Origin: Ancylothrix sp036704045
GTDB taxonomy: Bacteria; Cyanobacteriota; Cyanobacteriia; Cyanobacteriales; Oscillatoriaceae
Assembly: GCA_036704045.1 (NCBI GenBank)
Contig: DATNQM010000022.1
Span: 372,001-436,000 of the forward strand
Length of the DNA stretch: 64,000 nt
Reading direction: 5' to 3'
Below the pieces are notes generated by a model that searched no databases, had not been told where the DNA came from, and was given only the letters and a program-made list of their open reading frames with translations. The translations under genes and the position numbers were made by a program. Position 1 is the first letter of the stretch, and the number at the start of each line of letters is the position of its first letter. Positions 33,513 through 43,077 of this stretch are shown piece by piece.

Positions 33513-34398
33513 TTTCCATTGTAGCGGAGCCGGTTTTAACAAGGGGATTATTTGTTATATCAGTTATATTTTCACAACAATATAGAAACGAAGTTAGAAG
33601 CCAGTTGTAAAAGTATTATGCAACAGCACCAAAGCTATATCTCGTAAGACAAGCTTTTTGACACATAACCAAACTTATAGTTTACCATATTAAAATTAGG
33701 AAGAAAAGTATTAGTAAAAAATCTTATTAACGAGAAAAAAATTAAAAAAGTTGGAATTTTTTCTAAAATTCAACACATTTACTATAAATTTTAGTAGTCA
33801 CTAATTTTAAACAACATTCGCTAAACGACTTGTCTTAACGGCAAGAAATTGCGAGTGGGACAAATCGAAAAGTCCCTTTGTTATCTCAGCAACCTACCGC
33901 AGGAAAACAGAAAATATGGTAACTAAAAACTGTCCCACAATGGGACTGATTTAAGTTCCAGAGACTAGACTATACAATGCAAAAGGCAAAAATTGGACTT
34001 TTCTATATAGACATCGCTTGCAAGAGGGAGGATTTGATTCAGCATTAGTCAACCTTAGAGATGACTACTATTAAAGAATTGGCGAAAGTTTTTTGAAAAG
34101 GGATGATCTTTAGCACTTATCTAACTTACAAATAAATTTTCGATAGGGAAATTTGTCTATCTAATATTCGCAGATCATCGGCTGAAATTACTAACTATGA
34201 CAGTGAATATTCAGAGATGGTGAATACTAACGGTACAAAACTCACAAAATCCCTGGAGATAATTAACTAGATAGGCAAAATATTTATCCAACCTCCTTGT
34301 CTAATGAGCAATAAAAACTTTAAGCACAGTAAAACAAGGATTTCGTCTCAATTCTTACTAAAACCTGATTGTAGCCAATAAAAATTAAAGGAGTAACG
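33403..34398. other. Long non-coding region with RNA-like hairpins
   Basis: About 1 kb without a credible ORF. Besides the palindromes above it holds GGGAC/GTCCC (33857-33876), GTCCCA/TGGGAC (33932-33946), a GTTGGAATTTT/AAAATTCAAC stem near 33756-33780 and a 12-bp closing stem around 34152-34279. The composition suggests structured RNA and not a decayed gene. Confidence 0.45.
34152..34279 (+). ncRNA. Candidate structured leader RNA
   Basis: TTTGTCTATCTA (34152-34163) pairs with TAGATAGGCAAA (34268-34279), 12 pairs with one G-U, enclosing about 104 bases that themselves repeat GAATATTC-like and GGTGAATACTAAC elements. It ends about 120 bases before the fatty acid hydroxylase gene. It does not match any riboswitch class I can recall. 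A leader element or a free RNA are both possible. Confidence 0.35.
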
Positions 34399-35274
34399 AT
34401 GCAAAAATTTTTTAATTTCTGTTCTGAGATGGAATTTTATCTGAAAATTGCTATTAGTTGCACGCTTGTTCAGCAAGTTTTCTATTTTCTGTTTCATAAC
34501 GTTAAACTCAACTTTCTAACAGAAGTATTGTTGTACTGGCTCGTTTCTTCTATCTCATTTTATTGTATTGGAATTTTCATTGAGAAAGTAATCAAAAGCA
34601 ACGATGTTTGGCTATCTAAACTAACTGCAAGAGTTAAGCAAGTTAAAAAACAAAAATTTCCTTCTTTTACCGCAAAGGGAGTAATTAAAGGAGAAATCAA
34701 AGCTTTTACATCAGCATTAATAATACTATATCTAGCTCCAGAGGTTCATAGAACTAATAGCTTACTTCTAAACCTGGGATGGTTTTTAATGAGAATAGTT
34801 GTTGCTGACTTCTGTTTTTACGTTTGCCATTGGCTTTTGCATAGAAAATCATTACAAAAATTTCATCTTCAACATCATGAGTTTCGTGATTCATCAAGTT
34901 TTGTAGCTGGACATAAGAGCCTTATTGAATATATTATTGTCACAATTACAGACCTTTTACCTATCTTTATATTTGGATATGATATCACTCAACTCTGTGC
35001 ATGGACTATTATAGGCAATGCTTACAATTTAGAAGGTCATAGCTCTTTGTCAATATTTTTTATTCCCGGAAATTTTCACGATATTCATCACACTGATTTT
35101 AAAGGAAACTATGGAATTCATGGATTTTGGGACAGAGTATTTAACACTCTCAATCCTCCAACCAAAAAGCCAGGAATTATGTTTCCCGTAAGTTTTCTTG
35201 AGAATAAAATAATCAAGTCTTCTATTAGTTTGGATAGCGTGACAAATTCTATAGAGCAATCATCTCAATCTTGA
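34399..35274 (+). CDS. Fatty acid hydroxylase / sterol desaturase superfamily protein
   Basis: 291-residue integral membrane protein with the His-box pattern of the di-iron fatty acid hydroxylase superfamily (PF04116): HWLLH, HLQHHEF, and HDIHHTDF, plus GHKSLIEY and NLEGHSS which supply further His. Several membrane segments occur before and between the boxes. Such enzymes hydroxylate or desaturate lipids, sterols or carotenoids with oxygen; the exact substrate cannot be read. The ATG at 34399 has GGAG about eight bases upstream. It precedes an EgtD-like methyltransferase by 177 bases and an MscS channel further on. Confidence 0.85.
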   Translation: MQKFFNFCSEMEFYLKIAISCTLVQQVFYFLFHNVKLNFLTEVLLYWLVSSISFYCIGIFIEKVIKSNDVWLSKLTARVKQVKKQKFPSFTAKGVIKGEIKAFTSALIILYLAPEVHRTNSLLLNLGWFLMRIVVADFCFYVCHWLLHRKSLQKFHLQHHEFRDSSSFVAGHKSLIEYIIVTITDLLPIFIFGYDITQLCAWTIIGNAYNLEGHSSLSIFFIPGNFHDIHHTDFKGNYGIHGFWDRVFNTLNPPTKKPGIMFPVSFLENKIIKSSISLDSVTNSIEQSSQS

Positions 35275-35451
35275 AGAAAAAGCACTAGGAACATATTGAG
35301 GAACACTTTTATTGACATAATGCGTTTGCCCAGTTTGTCAGGGGAATGATTAATAAAATTAGAAATTTTGTTAACTTCATATATTTTTTATATGTTTTCC
35401 TCTACAAATAATTCAATTCCATCAAATATTTAGTTCAAGGAGAGTTACATA

Positions 35452-36426
35452 ATGCAAACAACATTTTTAAAAGCTTTGGCCCAGCCTAATCAACATTCAA
35501 TAAATGATGCTAGAGATGTTTTTAAAGAATTAACCCAAAAGGAAAAAACCTTACCACCAAAATATTTTTATGATGATCGCGGTTCAGAACTTTTTGAAAA
35601 AATTTGTGAGTTACCAGAATATTACCCAACAAGAACAGAAGCATCAATTTTGCGCCAATGTAGCGATGAAATTGCTCAGATAACAGGTGGTTGTGAACTT
35701 GTAGAGTTAGGTAGTGGTAGTTCTACTAAAACTCTATTTTTGTTAGATGCTTACCAAAAAATTACCCCAAATTGTAGGTATTTACCTATTGATGTTAGTG
35801 GGGGTATCCTCCAATCTACTGTAAGCAAGCTACAAGAAAAATATCCCTCTTTTTCAATCCAGGGATTAGTTGGAACCTACGAACAAGCCTTGATGCAGTT
35901 AGAATCTATCCTGGTTTCATCCCGAATGATTTTTTTCTTGGGTAGTTCTATAGGTAATTTTTCTCCAGGCGATTGTCAGATTTTTTTAAAACAAGTGGCT
36001 ACGACTTTACAACCAGGAGATTATTTTCTTTTAGGGGTTGATTTACAAAAACCAAAGGAAATTTTAGAACCAGCCTATAATGACAGCCAAGGAGTAACAG
36101 CTGATTTTAATTTGAATATGCTTTCTCATTTAAATTGGCGTTTTAAAGCAAATTTTGATTTAAATAACTTTAGACATCAAGCAATTTATAATCAAGCAGA
36201 TTGTCAAATTGAAATGTATCTGTATTGCCAAAAAGACCATTTAGTGAATATAGAAATGCTAAATTTAAAAATTTCGTTTCAAGCAGGAGAAAGAATACTC
36301 ACAGAAATTTCTCGTAAGTTTGATTTAGCAACTCTGGAAAAGCAGCTTGAGTTACAAGGGTTGAAGACAGTTAAAACTTGGACAGATTCCCAGCAGTGGT
36401 TTGGTTTAATTCTTTGTCAAGCTTAA
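35452..36426 (+). CDS. EgtD-like L-histidine N-alpha-methyltransferase
   Basis: 324 residues, full family length (Methyltransf_33, EgtD). Typical blocks are LPPKYFYDDRGSELFEKICELPEYYPTR near residue 35-60, the SAM-binding VELGSGSSTKT near 80-90, LPIDVSGG, FFLGSSIGNF and LLGVDLQKP. EgtD trimethylates histidine to hercynine, the first step to ergothioneine. No egtB (sulfoxide synthase) or egtE is in the window. Active-site residues cannot be fully assigned by eye, so a related amino acid could be the substrate. GGAG lies about 10 bases upstream of the ATG. Weakly linked to the hydroxylase gene before it. Confidence 0.85.
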   Translation: MQTTFLKALAQPNQHSINDARDVFKELTQKEKTLPPKYFYDDRGSELFEKICELPEYYPTRTEASILRQCSDEIAQITGGCELVELGSGSSTKTLFLLDAYQKITPNCRYLPIDVSGGILQSTVSKLQEKYPSFSIQGLVGTYEQALMQLESILVSSRMIFFLGSSIGNFSPGDCQIFLKQVATTLQPGDYFLLGVDLQKPKEILEPAYNDSQGVTADFNLNMLSHLNWRFKANFDLNNFRHQAIYNQADCQIEMYLYCQKDHLVNIEMLNLKISFQAGERILTEISRKFDLATLEKQLELQGLKTVKTWTDSQQWFGLILCQA

Positions 36427-36540
36427 AGTTAAAATCATTAATTCATAAGCTTAGAATCGAAAATAAAACCAAAAAAAGTACACCTAAAAACAATAATTTT
36501 TTCTGAAAACAAAAACACAAACTACCTAAAAATTAAACCT

Positions 36541-37659
36541 ATGGATGCACTTTGGAATACCCTCAAAAACATTGATTATTCTGGGATACCGATTGGAAAA
36601 ATATTGATGAGCATTTTAATCTTGACGCTTACACAGACGTTAAGAAGATTTGTTGTTGCAGTTATCGTTAATACGATTGAACGCTTTAGTAAGAAAACTC
36701 AAACTGAACTCGACGATGAGTTAGTTTCAATTATTAAACCCTGCTTAAGTTGGTTAATTCTAATTATTGGATTGTGGCTTATCAACGACATTCTAGCCCA
36801 GGAATTAGGACCTCAGTTGAATGAAACAATTGACAGGTCGCTGAATTTGGTAGTCGTATTTATTGTTGCATACGCTATTTACAGAGCAGCTTCTATTTTT
36901 GGTCAGATAATTGCTAATGTATTACTACATACTGACACTGAACTTGATGAGTTATTGAGACCTTTGATGCCGAAAATTTTTCAATCGGCAGCAGTGATTG
37001 TCATCACTATTAAGTTAAGTGAAATCTTTCTAGGACAATCAGCAGCCGCGCTGGTTGGTCTTTTAGGTGGTGCTGGTATTACTTTGGGTTTGCTGTTAAA
37101 GGATATTGTTTATGACTGGTTTTGTACAGTTATTATCTACTCCGATAATCTCTATAGGGAAGGTGACTGGGTTTCAGTCTCAGGATTGCAGGGTTTTGTC
37201 CAGATACTTAAAATTGGATTTAGAACTACAACTCTCCATGTTTATCAGTGGGGGTCTATTGTGAAAATGCCTAACTCCAGAATGATTACTGGAATCGTAG
37301 AAAATTGGTCACAAAATCCAGGGGAGGAATTAAAATGGGGCATCAGTTTAACTCTAAAAATTGATAATATTTCATCAAAACAAACTGCAAAAATCTGTGA
37401 TTCAATTAAGCAAATGCCCTCTGTTGTTAACGGATTGTCTAAAGAAATAATCGTTCGTTTTAGCAGAATAGAAAATAATGCTCGTGTTATTAACATCGTT
37501 GCTTTTGTTAATGATGACAATCTCTATTTTGATGCAGAAAAAAACTTAAACTTGGCTATCTTAGAACTTTTAGAGAAAGAGAAAATTGATTTCTTGTATG
37601 TGGATCTCCGCACCGACCCTGAAAAATATAAGCAAAATTTCAAAGAAGCTAATAATTAA
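36541..37659 (+). CDS. MscS family small-conductance mechanosensitive channel
   Basis: 372 residues. About four or five membrane segments precede the pore helix region, which is Gly/Ala-rich as expected for MscS (SAAALVGLLGGAGITLGLLLKD, about 160-182). Then comes the beta domain with YREGDWVSVSGLQGFVQILKIGFRTTTL and VKMPNSRMITGIVENWS, followed by the alpha/beta C-terminal domain. It releases solutes on osmotic downshock in the inner membrane. It lies 114 bases after the EgtD-like gene, same strand, so shared transcription is possible. Confidence 0.9.
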   Translation: MDALWNTLKNIDYSGIPIGKILMSILILTLTQTLRRFVVAVIVNTIERFSKKTQTELDDELVSIIKPCLSWLILIIGLWLINDILAQELGPQLNETIDRSLNLVVVFIVAYAIYRAASIFGQIIANVLLHTDTELDELLRPLMPKIFQSAAVIVITIKLSEIFLGQSAAALVGLLGGAGITLGLLLKDIVYDWFCTVIIYSDNLYREGDWVSVSGLQGFVQILKIGFRTTTLHVYQWGSIVKMPNSRMITGIVENWSQNPGEELKWGISLTLKIDNISSKQTAKICDSIKQMPSVVNGLSKEIIVRFSRIENNARVINIVAFVNDDNLYFDAEKNLNLAILELLEKEKIDFLYVDLRTDPEKYKQNFKEANN

Positions 37660-37882
37660 ACTGCTAATGTGATGAGCGCTGCTTATACTAATTCTTGAAA
37701 CTTATTCACGAGGTTTTGGGGCGGGTTTATAAAAATTTTGTACTGACTCGTTAAATTCAGACGGAATCTGCCACAAACAATTGATAAATTATAGAATGAG
37801 TTTTGAGAATTGGTATTACTTCTTATTTCTAGGCTATCAAAAATCATTTCTGTCCAATATACAACCGGCCTTGATAAAAATT

Positions 37883-38458
37883 CTACCAAATTCTCTCTAA
37901 ATTCAAAACAAAACCGGCCAAAACCGGCTCCCCAGAAACACAACTTGGATTCTCCAAAACCTCCACTTCAACACCAGGACGGTAAATTTCTACTTCACGG
38001 TTTTTCCGATTAATTAACCACCCCAAAGAAGCACCATTATCTATATATTCCTTCATCTTATCCTGAGTATCTTTCAAACTGTCACTGGGAGAAAGTAACT
38101 CCACCACAAAATCAGGACATAAAGGAGGAAACTTCTGTCTTTCTTCCTCACTTAAAGCATTCCAGCGCTCCAATTTTACCCACGCCGCATCCGGCGAACG
38201 ATTTGCACCATTGGGGAGTTTAAAGCCGGTGGAAGAATCAAAAGCAATCCCCGTATTATTTGCATCCGCCCAATTAAACAACTGCTGATTTAGTCTACCA
38301 TTACGATTTCCTGTTTCTCCTCCCGCCGGTGACATAACAATAATTTCTCCTTTGCAATCACGTTCAAATCTCAGATTCTCATTAGCCTGACAAAGCTGGA
38401 AAAACTGCTCATCAGTTAAATCAATAACCGGCCTAAAATTAATCGTTAAAGCTGTCAT
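37883..38458 (-). CDS. Uma2 family (DUF820) putative endonuclease
   Basis: 191 residues of the Uma2 family, a restriction-endonuclease-like fold greatly expanded in cyanobacteria. Visible: LRFERDCKGEIIVMSPAGGETGNRNGRLN near 28-56, SPDAAWV (catalytic Asp region) and PPLCPDFVVELLSPSD with the (E)x(K)-like DKMKEYI, then LGWLINRKNREVEIYRPG. Function is unknown for nearly all members. A second family member is at 55637. It converges with the MscS gene and precedes chlH on the same strand. Confidence 0.88.
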   Translation of the reverse strand: MTALTINFRPVIDLTDEQFFQLCQANENLRFERDCKGEIIVMSPAGGETGNRNGRLNQQLFNWADANNTGIAFDSSTGFKLPNGANRSPDAAWVKLERWNALSEEERQKFPPLCPDFVVELLSPSDSLKDTQDKMKEYIDNGASLGWLINRKNREVEIYRPGVEVEVLENPSCVSGEPVLAGFVLNLERIW

Positions 38459-38518
38459 CTTACCACCTTCCCATCAAAAACTTATTTCACCCATAACCTA
38501 GCCCCCATTATAACAAAA

Positions 38519-38551
38519 TAAAAAAACCGGCTTCCTAAAGAAACCGGCCTT
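38519..38551 (-). terminator. Terminator of chlH
   Basis: On the minus strand, GGCCGGTTTC/GGAAGCCGG forms a stem followed by a run of T (38519-38526 on the opposite strand), about 30 bases after the chlH stop. Confidence 0.7.
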
Positions 38552-38582
38552 ATTTAAATCAAGAAAAAATCAAAAGAAAAGA

Positions 38583-41500
38583 CTACTCAATCCCCTCAAT
38601 CTTATCCTCAACCTCCTGATACAACTGACGCAAACGGTCTAAATTATCATCCGTAGTTTCCCAATAACCACGACCATTTGCTTCCAACAAAGTTGTCACC
38701 ATCTTACGGAAAGAATGAGGATTCAAATTCAGAAGACGCTTTTGCATCTCCTCATCCTTCATAAACGTATCATTCGCATCCTCATACACCCAATTATCCA
38801 CAGCACCGGCTGTTGCAGACCAACCCATCGTATTCACCAAGCGCTTAGAAAGTTCCCGCACACCTTCATAACCATGCGACAACATCCCCTCATACCACTT
38901 AGGATTTAAAAGCTTAGTCCGCGCATCCAAACGCACCGTTTCTGATAACGTCCGAATCTGAGCATTAGCCGTAGTTGTATCCGCCATATAAGACGCCGGC
39001 TGCTTTCCATCTCCCCGCAAAGTAGCAATAACTTTCGTAGGATCAGAATCATAATAATGGGAAACATCCGTCAAACTAATCTCCGAAGAATCCAAATTCT
39101 GGAACGTCACCTCAGCCGTCTTTAAACTAGCTTCAAACAACTTGCGGCTATCTTCAAACGTCCCCGGATTATCAGAAGAAAACGCAAAACCCTTGCGAGC
39201 CAAATACATATCCTGTAAATCTGACTCCTGTTCCCAGGTGCTATTTTCCACCGCCAAATTCACATTAGAAGAATAGGAACCCGAAGCATTAGAAAATACC
39301 CGCGTAGCAGCTTGCCGTAAATTTAAACCCATCTCCTCAGCCTGCTTCATAGCGTGCTTACGGATAAAGTTCATTTCTAAAGGCTCATCCGCCTCCGCCG
39401 CCATCTTCACAGCCTTATCTAGCAACGCCATTTGATTGATAAACAAATCGCGGAAAACACCCGAACAATTGATCACTACATCAATGCGAGGCCGGCCTAA
39501 TTCTTCCAACGAAATCAACTCCAACTTATTCACCCGTCCCAAAGCATCTGGCACCGGCTTAACACCGATCATCCACATAATTTGAGCAAGCGATTCTCCG
39601 TAGGTTTTGATATTATCCGTACCCCACAAAACGCAAGCAATTGTCTCAGGATAATTGCCACCATTCTCATCACGCTGACGAGTCAAAAGCCGGTCTACAA
39701 CAATTTTTGCAGACTTCACCGCCGCCGCCGTTGGAATTGATTGCGGATCTAAAGCATGAATATTTTTACCCGTCGGCAAAACATCAGGATTACGAATTGG
39801 ATCGCCCCCTGGCCCAGGTAAAACATACTCACCTTCCAAAGCTTGCAACATAGCCCCTAATTCGTTATCTGCACAAACCTGCTGCAAGCAGAATTCCAGA
39901 TACTCAAACAAAGGTTTAATTGCTTCGGCATCAACCTTTTTATAACCGGCTTCATGGAGTGCAATAATCCAAGGTTCCTTTTTACCCATATTAAAGAAAT
40001 TGAGTTTAGAAACCAAAGAAACACGGCCATCAGCATCGGTTTGTTCCTTCACCAAAGCACCCACCGCTGCACGAGTTGCCAGGGTAATATTTTGCAGCAA
40101 TTCCACATCCGCAAGAATGCCTTTATCGCTATTTTGATAAATCTCCTCAATATCGCGTCCTAAACTGTTAGCAATAATCCGAGGAAGCGATAAAAGTTCG
40201 TCTTCTTGCCGGTCTAAAGCTGCAATATTTACCAAAGTGGCAATCGCTTCTTCTGCTGTTGGTGGTTTACCAATAACGTGCAAGCCACAAGGCAACAAGC
40301 GAGACTCAATTTCCATCAACTTGCGATAGACAATGCCCACGATATTATCGCGTTCTTCGCTTGACATTTCGACGGCATCTTTTTCGGGCAAGGCGATATC
40401 TTTGTCTAAATTCACCAACCGGCATTTATCCATAATTGTGTTCACAATTGGAATGCCGCGCCCGCTATCTTTCAATGTTTGATAGGAACCAATTAGCTCA
40501 CTTAATTCTTGCAATCCTTTGTATAAACCTGCATTTTCTGCCGGTGGTGTCAGATAGCTGATGGTTTCCGCATAGCTACGACGTTTAGCAATTGTTGCCT
40601 CACTTGGGTTATTGGCTGCATAGTAATACAAGTTAGGGATATTGCCGATCAAGTTATCTGGGTAGCAATCTCCAGACATCCCCATTTGTTTACCAGGCAT
40701 GAATTCCAGCGAGCCGTGTGTGCCAAAGTGTAACACTGCATCGGCACCCCAAATGCGCTCTAAATAAGTGTAATAAGCTGCAAAGCCGTGATGGGGACTG
40801 GCAGAACGAGAGAACAACAAGCGCATCGGATCACCTTCGTAGCCGAAGGTTGGCTGCACCCCGATAAACACATTGCCGAAGTGTTTGCCAAAGACAAGCA
40901 AGTTTTGCCCGTCGCTGTTGAGGTTGCCCGGCGGTGGCCCCCAGTTTTCGTAGAGACGTTCGGCGTAGGGGGTGAGTTGTTCGTATTCCTCAACGCTCAT
41001 CCGGTAGGCAATATTTAATTCTGGGCTGCTGTATTGGGCTTGGGCGTCGTGGATGACTTCCTGCATCAAGGCTTCGGCGGACTCTGGCAAGTCTTGGACA
41101 TCATAGCCGTTGCCTTTGAGGGCTTCCAACACTTTGTATATTGAGCCAAAAACGTCTAGGTAGGCGGCGGTTCCGACGTTGCCCTTGTCTGGTGGGAAGC
41201 TAAAAACGGTGATGGCAACTTTTTTATCTAATTTGGGTTTCCTGCGTAGGTTGGCCCATTTGAGGGCGCGTTGGGCGATGGCTTCAACGCGATCTTGTAA
41301 GGCGATGGCTTTGCCGGTGGCTCCGTCACGTCCTGAGACAATGATGGGTTCGATGGCTCCATCAAGTTCGGGAATGGCTATTTGGAGGGCCACTTGGATC
41401 GGGTGTAGGCCGAGGTCGCTGTTTTCCCATTCTTCGGTGGTTTGGAAGACTAGGGGTAGGGCTACCATGTAGGGCCGGTTAAGGCGTTTGAGGGAGTCGA

Positions 41501-42566
41501 TGGCTTTGGGATGGTCTTGGCGGGCCGGCCCTCCTACGAGTGCAAAGCCGGTCAGGGAGACAACGCCATCAACAAGGGGCAAGGGGGCTACGCCTTTTGG
41601 CCCGACATCCCAGAAATAGGCATCCACCGGCTTAGAAAAGTCTAAACCACCCGCAAATACGGGGATGACTCTAGCTCCCATTGCTTCGAGTTCTTGTACC
41701 ATTGCCACATAGTGGGCATCGTCGCCGGTGACTAGGTGGGTGCGTTGCAGCACAAGGCCAATGGAAGGGGCGAGGGGGTCTTTGGCATCGGCAGAAATGT
41801 CTGAGCGGGAGTTGTGCCAGTTCAGGTATTCTTTGACGTCTTCAAACATTTTCGGCGCCAAGGGATGCCAGATGCCCATGTCTGGGTAGGTAACTGGTTC
41901 TTGGAACTTTACGGTTTGCTCGCCTTTAAAAACATATTTATCAGCCAGCATTAACAGGAAGTTTTCCAGGTTTTCCGAAGAACCACCTAGCCAATACTGG
42001 AAGCTGAGCATGAAGTTGCGGGCATCCTGGGCTTTATCGATGGGTAGATATTTCAGGACTTTGGGCAAAGTTTGCAGCAGTTTCAGCATTCCGTCTTGGA
42101 AGGAGCCGCCCGACTGCTCTTTGCGCTTCCGCATGAATTGGGCAATGGCGCTTTTAGATTGGCCCAGTTGCGCTAGGGAAAAGCTGCCCATTTTGTTTAA
42201 GCGCATGACTTGTGGCATGGAGGGGAAGACGACGGCGACATCAAGGTTGTCTCGATGGGGTTCGACGGCGGCCACAACTTTTTCGGCTAGGTCTTCGATA
42301 AAAATTAGGGATGCTATGAAGACGTTGGCGGCGGCGATATCGCGCTTGAAGTCCTCGTAGTTTTCGGGGCTTCGCAGTTCTTCGATCAGGTAGCCGGATA
42401 TTTCGATGGCTAGGTTGGGGTTGTTGGCGTTGATCGAGCGGACTGCTGCGGATAGGGCGCTTTGATACTGGGCTTCTAGCACGACATAGACCACCTTGAG
42501 TAGAGATCGACCGTTGATGTTTTCGGGCGCAATGTGTCGGATGGTGGGCTTGACGTGAGTGAACAT
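38583..42566 (-). CDS. chlH: Magnesium chelatase subunit H
   Basis: 1327 residues, the full length of cyanobacterial ChlH. It binds protoporphyrin IX and, with ChlI and ChlD, inserts magnesium, the first committed step of chlorophyll synthesis. Recognisable blocks: the N-terminal DUF3479-type region starting MFTHVKPTIRHI, SIGLVLQRTHLVTGDDAHYVAMV, HFGTHGSLEFMPGKQMGMSGD, and the C-terminal NPKWYEGMLSHGYEGVREL and MGWSATAGAVDNWVYEDAN. GGAG lies about 10 bases before the ATG at 42566. A terminator follows. Confidence 0.97.
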   Translation of the reverse strand: MFTHVKPTIRHIAPENINGRSLLKVVYVVLEAQYQSALSAAVRSINANNPNLAIEISGYLIEELRSPENYEDFKRDIAAANVFIASLIFIEDLAEKVVAAVEPHRDNLDVAVVFPSMPQVMRLNKMGSFSLAQLGQSKSAIAQFMRKRKEQSGGSFQDGMLKLLQTLPKVLKYLPIDKAQDARNFMLSFQYWLGGSSENLENFLLMLADKYVFKGEQTVKFQEPVTYPDMGIWHPLAPKMFEDVKEYLNWHNSRSDISADAKDPLAPSIGLVLQRTHLVTGDDAHYVAMVQELEAMGARVIPVFAGGLDFSKPVDAYFWDVGPKGVAPLPLVDGVVSLTGFALVGGPARQDHPKAIDSLKRLNRPYMVALPLVFQTTEEWENSDLGLHPIQVALQIAIPELDGAIEPIIVSGRDGATGKAIALQDRVEAIAQRALKWANLRRKPKLDKKVAITVFSFPPDKGNVGTAAYLDVFGSIYKVLEALKGNGYDVQDLPESAEALMQEVIHDAQAQYSSPELNIAYRMSVEEYEQLTPYAERLYENWGPPPGNLNSDGQNLLVFGKHFGNVFIGVQPTFGYEGDPMRLLFSRSASPHHGFAAYYTYLERIWGADAVLHFGTHGSLEFMPGKQMGMSGDCYPDNLIGNIPNLYYYAANNPSEATIAKRRSYAETISYLTPPAENAGLYKGLQELSELIGSYQTLKDSGRGIPIVNTIMDKCRLVNLDKDIALPEKDAVEMSSEERDNIVGIVYRKLMEIESRLLPCGLHVIGKPPTAEEAIATLVNIAALDRQEDELLSLPRIIANSLGRDIEEIYQNSDKGILADVELLQNITLATRAAVGALVKEQTDADGRVSLVSKLNFFNMGKKEPWIIALHEAGYKKVDAEAIKPLFEYLEFCLQQVCADNELGAMLQALEGEYVLPGPGGDPIRNPDVLPTGKNIHALDPQSIPTAAAVKSAKIVVDRLLTRQRDENGGNYPETIACVLWGTDNIKTYGESLAQIMWMIGVKPVPDALGRVNKLELISLEELGRPRIDVVINCSGVFRDLFINQMALLDKAVKMAAEADEPLEMNFIRKHAMKQAEEMGLNLRQAATRVFSNASGSYSSNVNLAVENSTWEQESDLQDMYLARKGFAFSSDNPGTFEDSRKLFEASLKTAEVTFQNLDSSEISLTDVSHYYDSDPTKVIATLRGDGKQPASYMADTTTANAQIRTLSETVRLDARTKLLNPKWYEGMLSHGYEGVRELSKRLVNTMGWSATAGAVDNWVYEDANDTFMKDEEMQKRLLNLNPHSFRKMVTTLLEANGRGYWETTDDNLDRLRQLYQEVEDKIEGIE

Positions 42567-43077
42567 TCAGGTAGGCTCCTTTTGATGCGCGTTCTCTTGT
42601 ATGAGGCTTTTTTTCAGGATGAAGTTTTTTTGAGCCTGGGAAGGATGATGATAATGGATTAATCCTTTTATTTGGCCTTCCTTTTGGGGCTTTTTTTTCT
42701 TAATCCTGAGTTTGTGGCATATAGGTTTTTTTACCAGATATTGATGTCCAGATGGGGCGTGATGTCCTTTTCTGACACAATTCGATAAAAAACCCTGAAA
42801 TAATAATTTACAAAACTTTACGATATCTGCAAACTAATTGCTGATTTTTTGTCGCAAAATTTAACTTGACTTTTATATTATTTTGTGTTTAAAAATTCTC
42901 TATTTTACCGACTTGGTGGGCCAGCAATCTGCTAGAGTCACAGGACTGGGGTGGCGAATGTTGGTGGTAAATATCAAGAATTATTACTGATTTAAAGACA
43001 CCGCTTGCTGTTTTGATTGTGGTTTTTATAAAATCAACCGGTAGATAAATCTTAAGTTTTTGTGGTAGTAAATAAAG
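42567..43077. other. Divergent intergenic region, chlH and repeat protein
   Basis: 511 AT-rich bases holding the promoters of chlH (minus) and the gene at 43078 (plus). A TTGACT at 42863-42868 is followed 17 bases later by a weak TAAAAA. No RNA gene or ORF recognised. Confidence 0.4.

Noticed and set aside
33403..34398. Group I or II intron, or retron RNA
   Set aside because: No domain V-like or P7-like core could be found and no reverse transcriptase or maturase is near; kept only as unexplained RNA structure.
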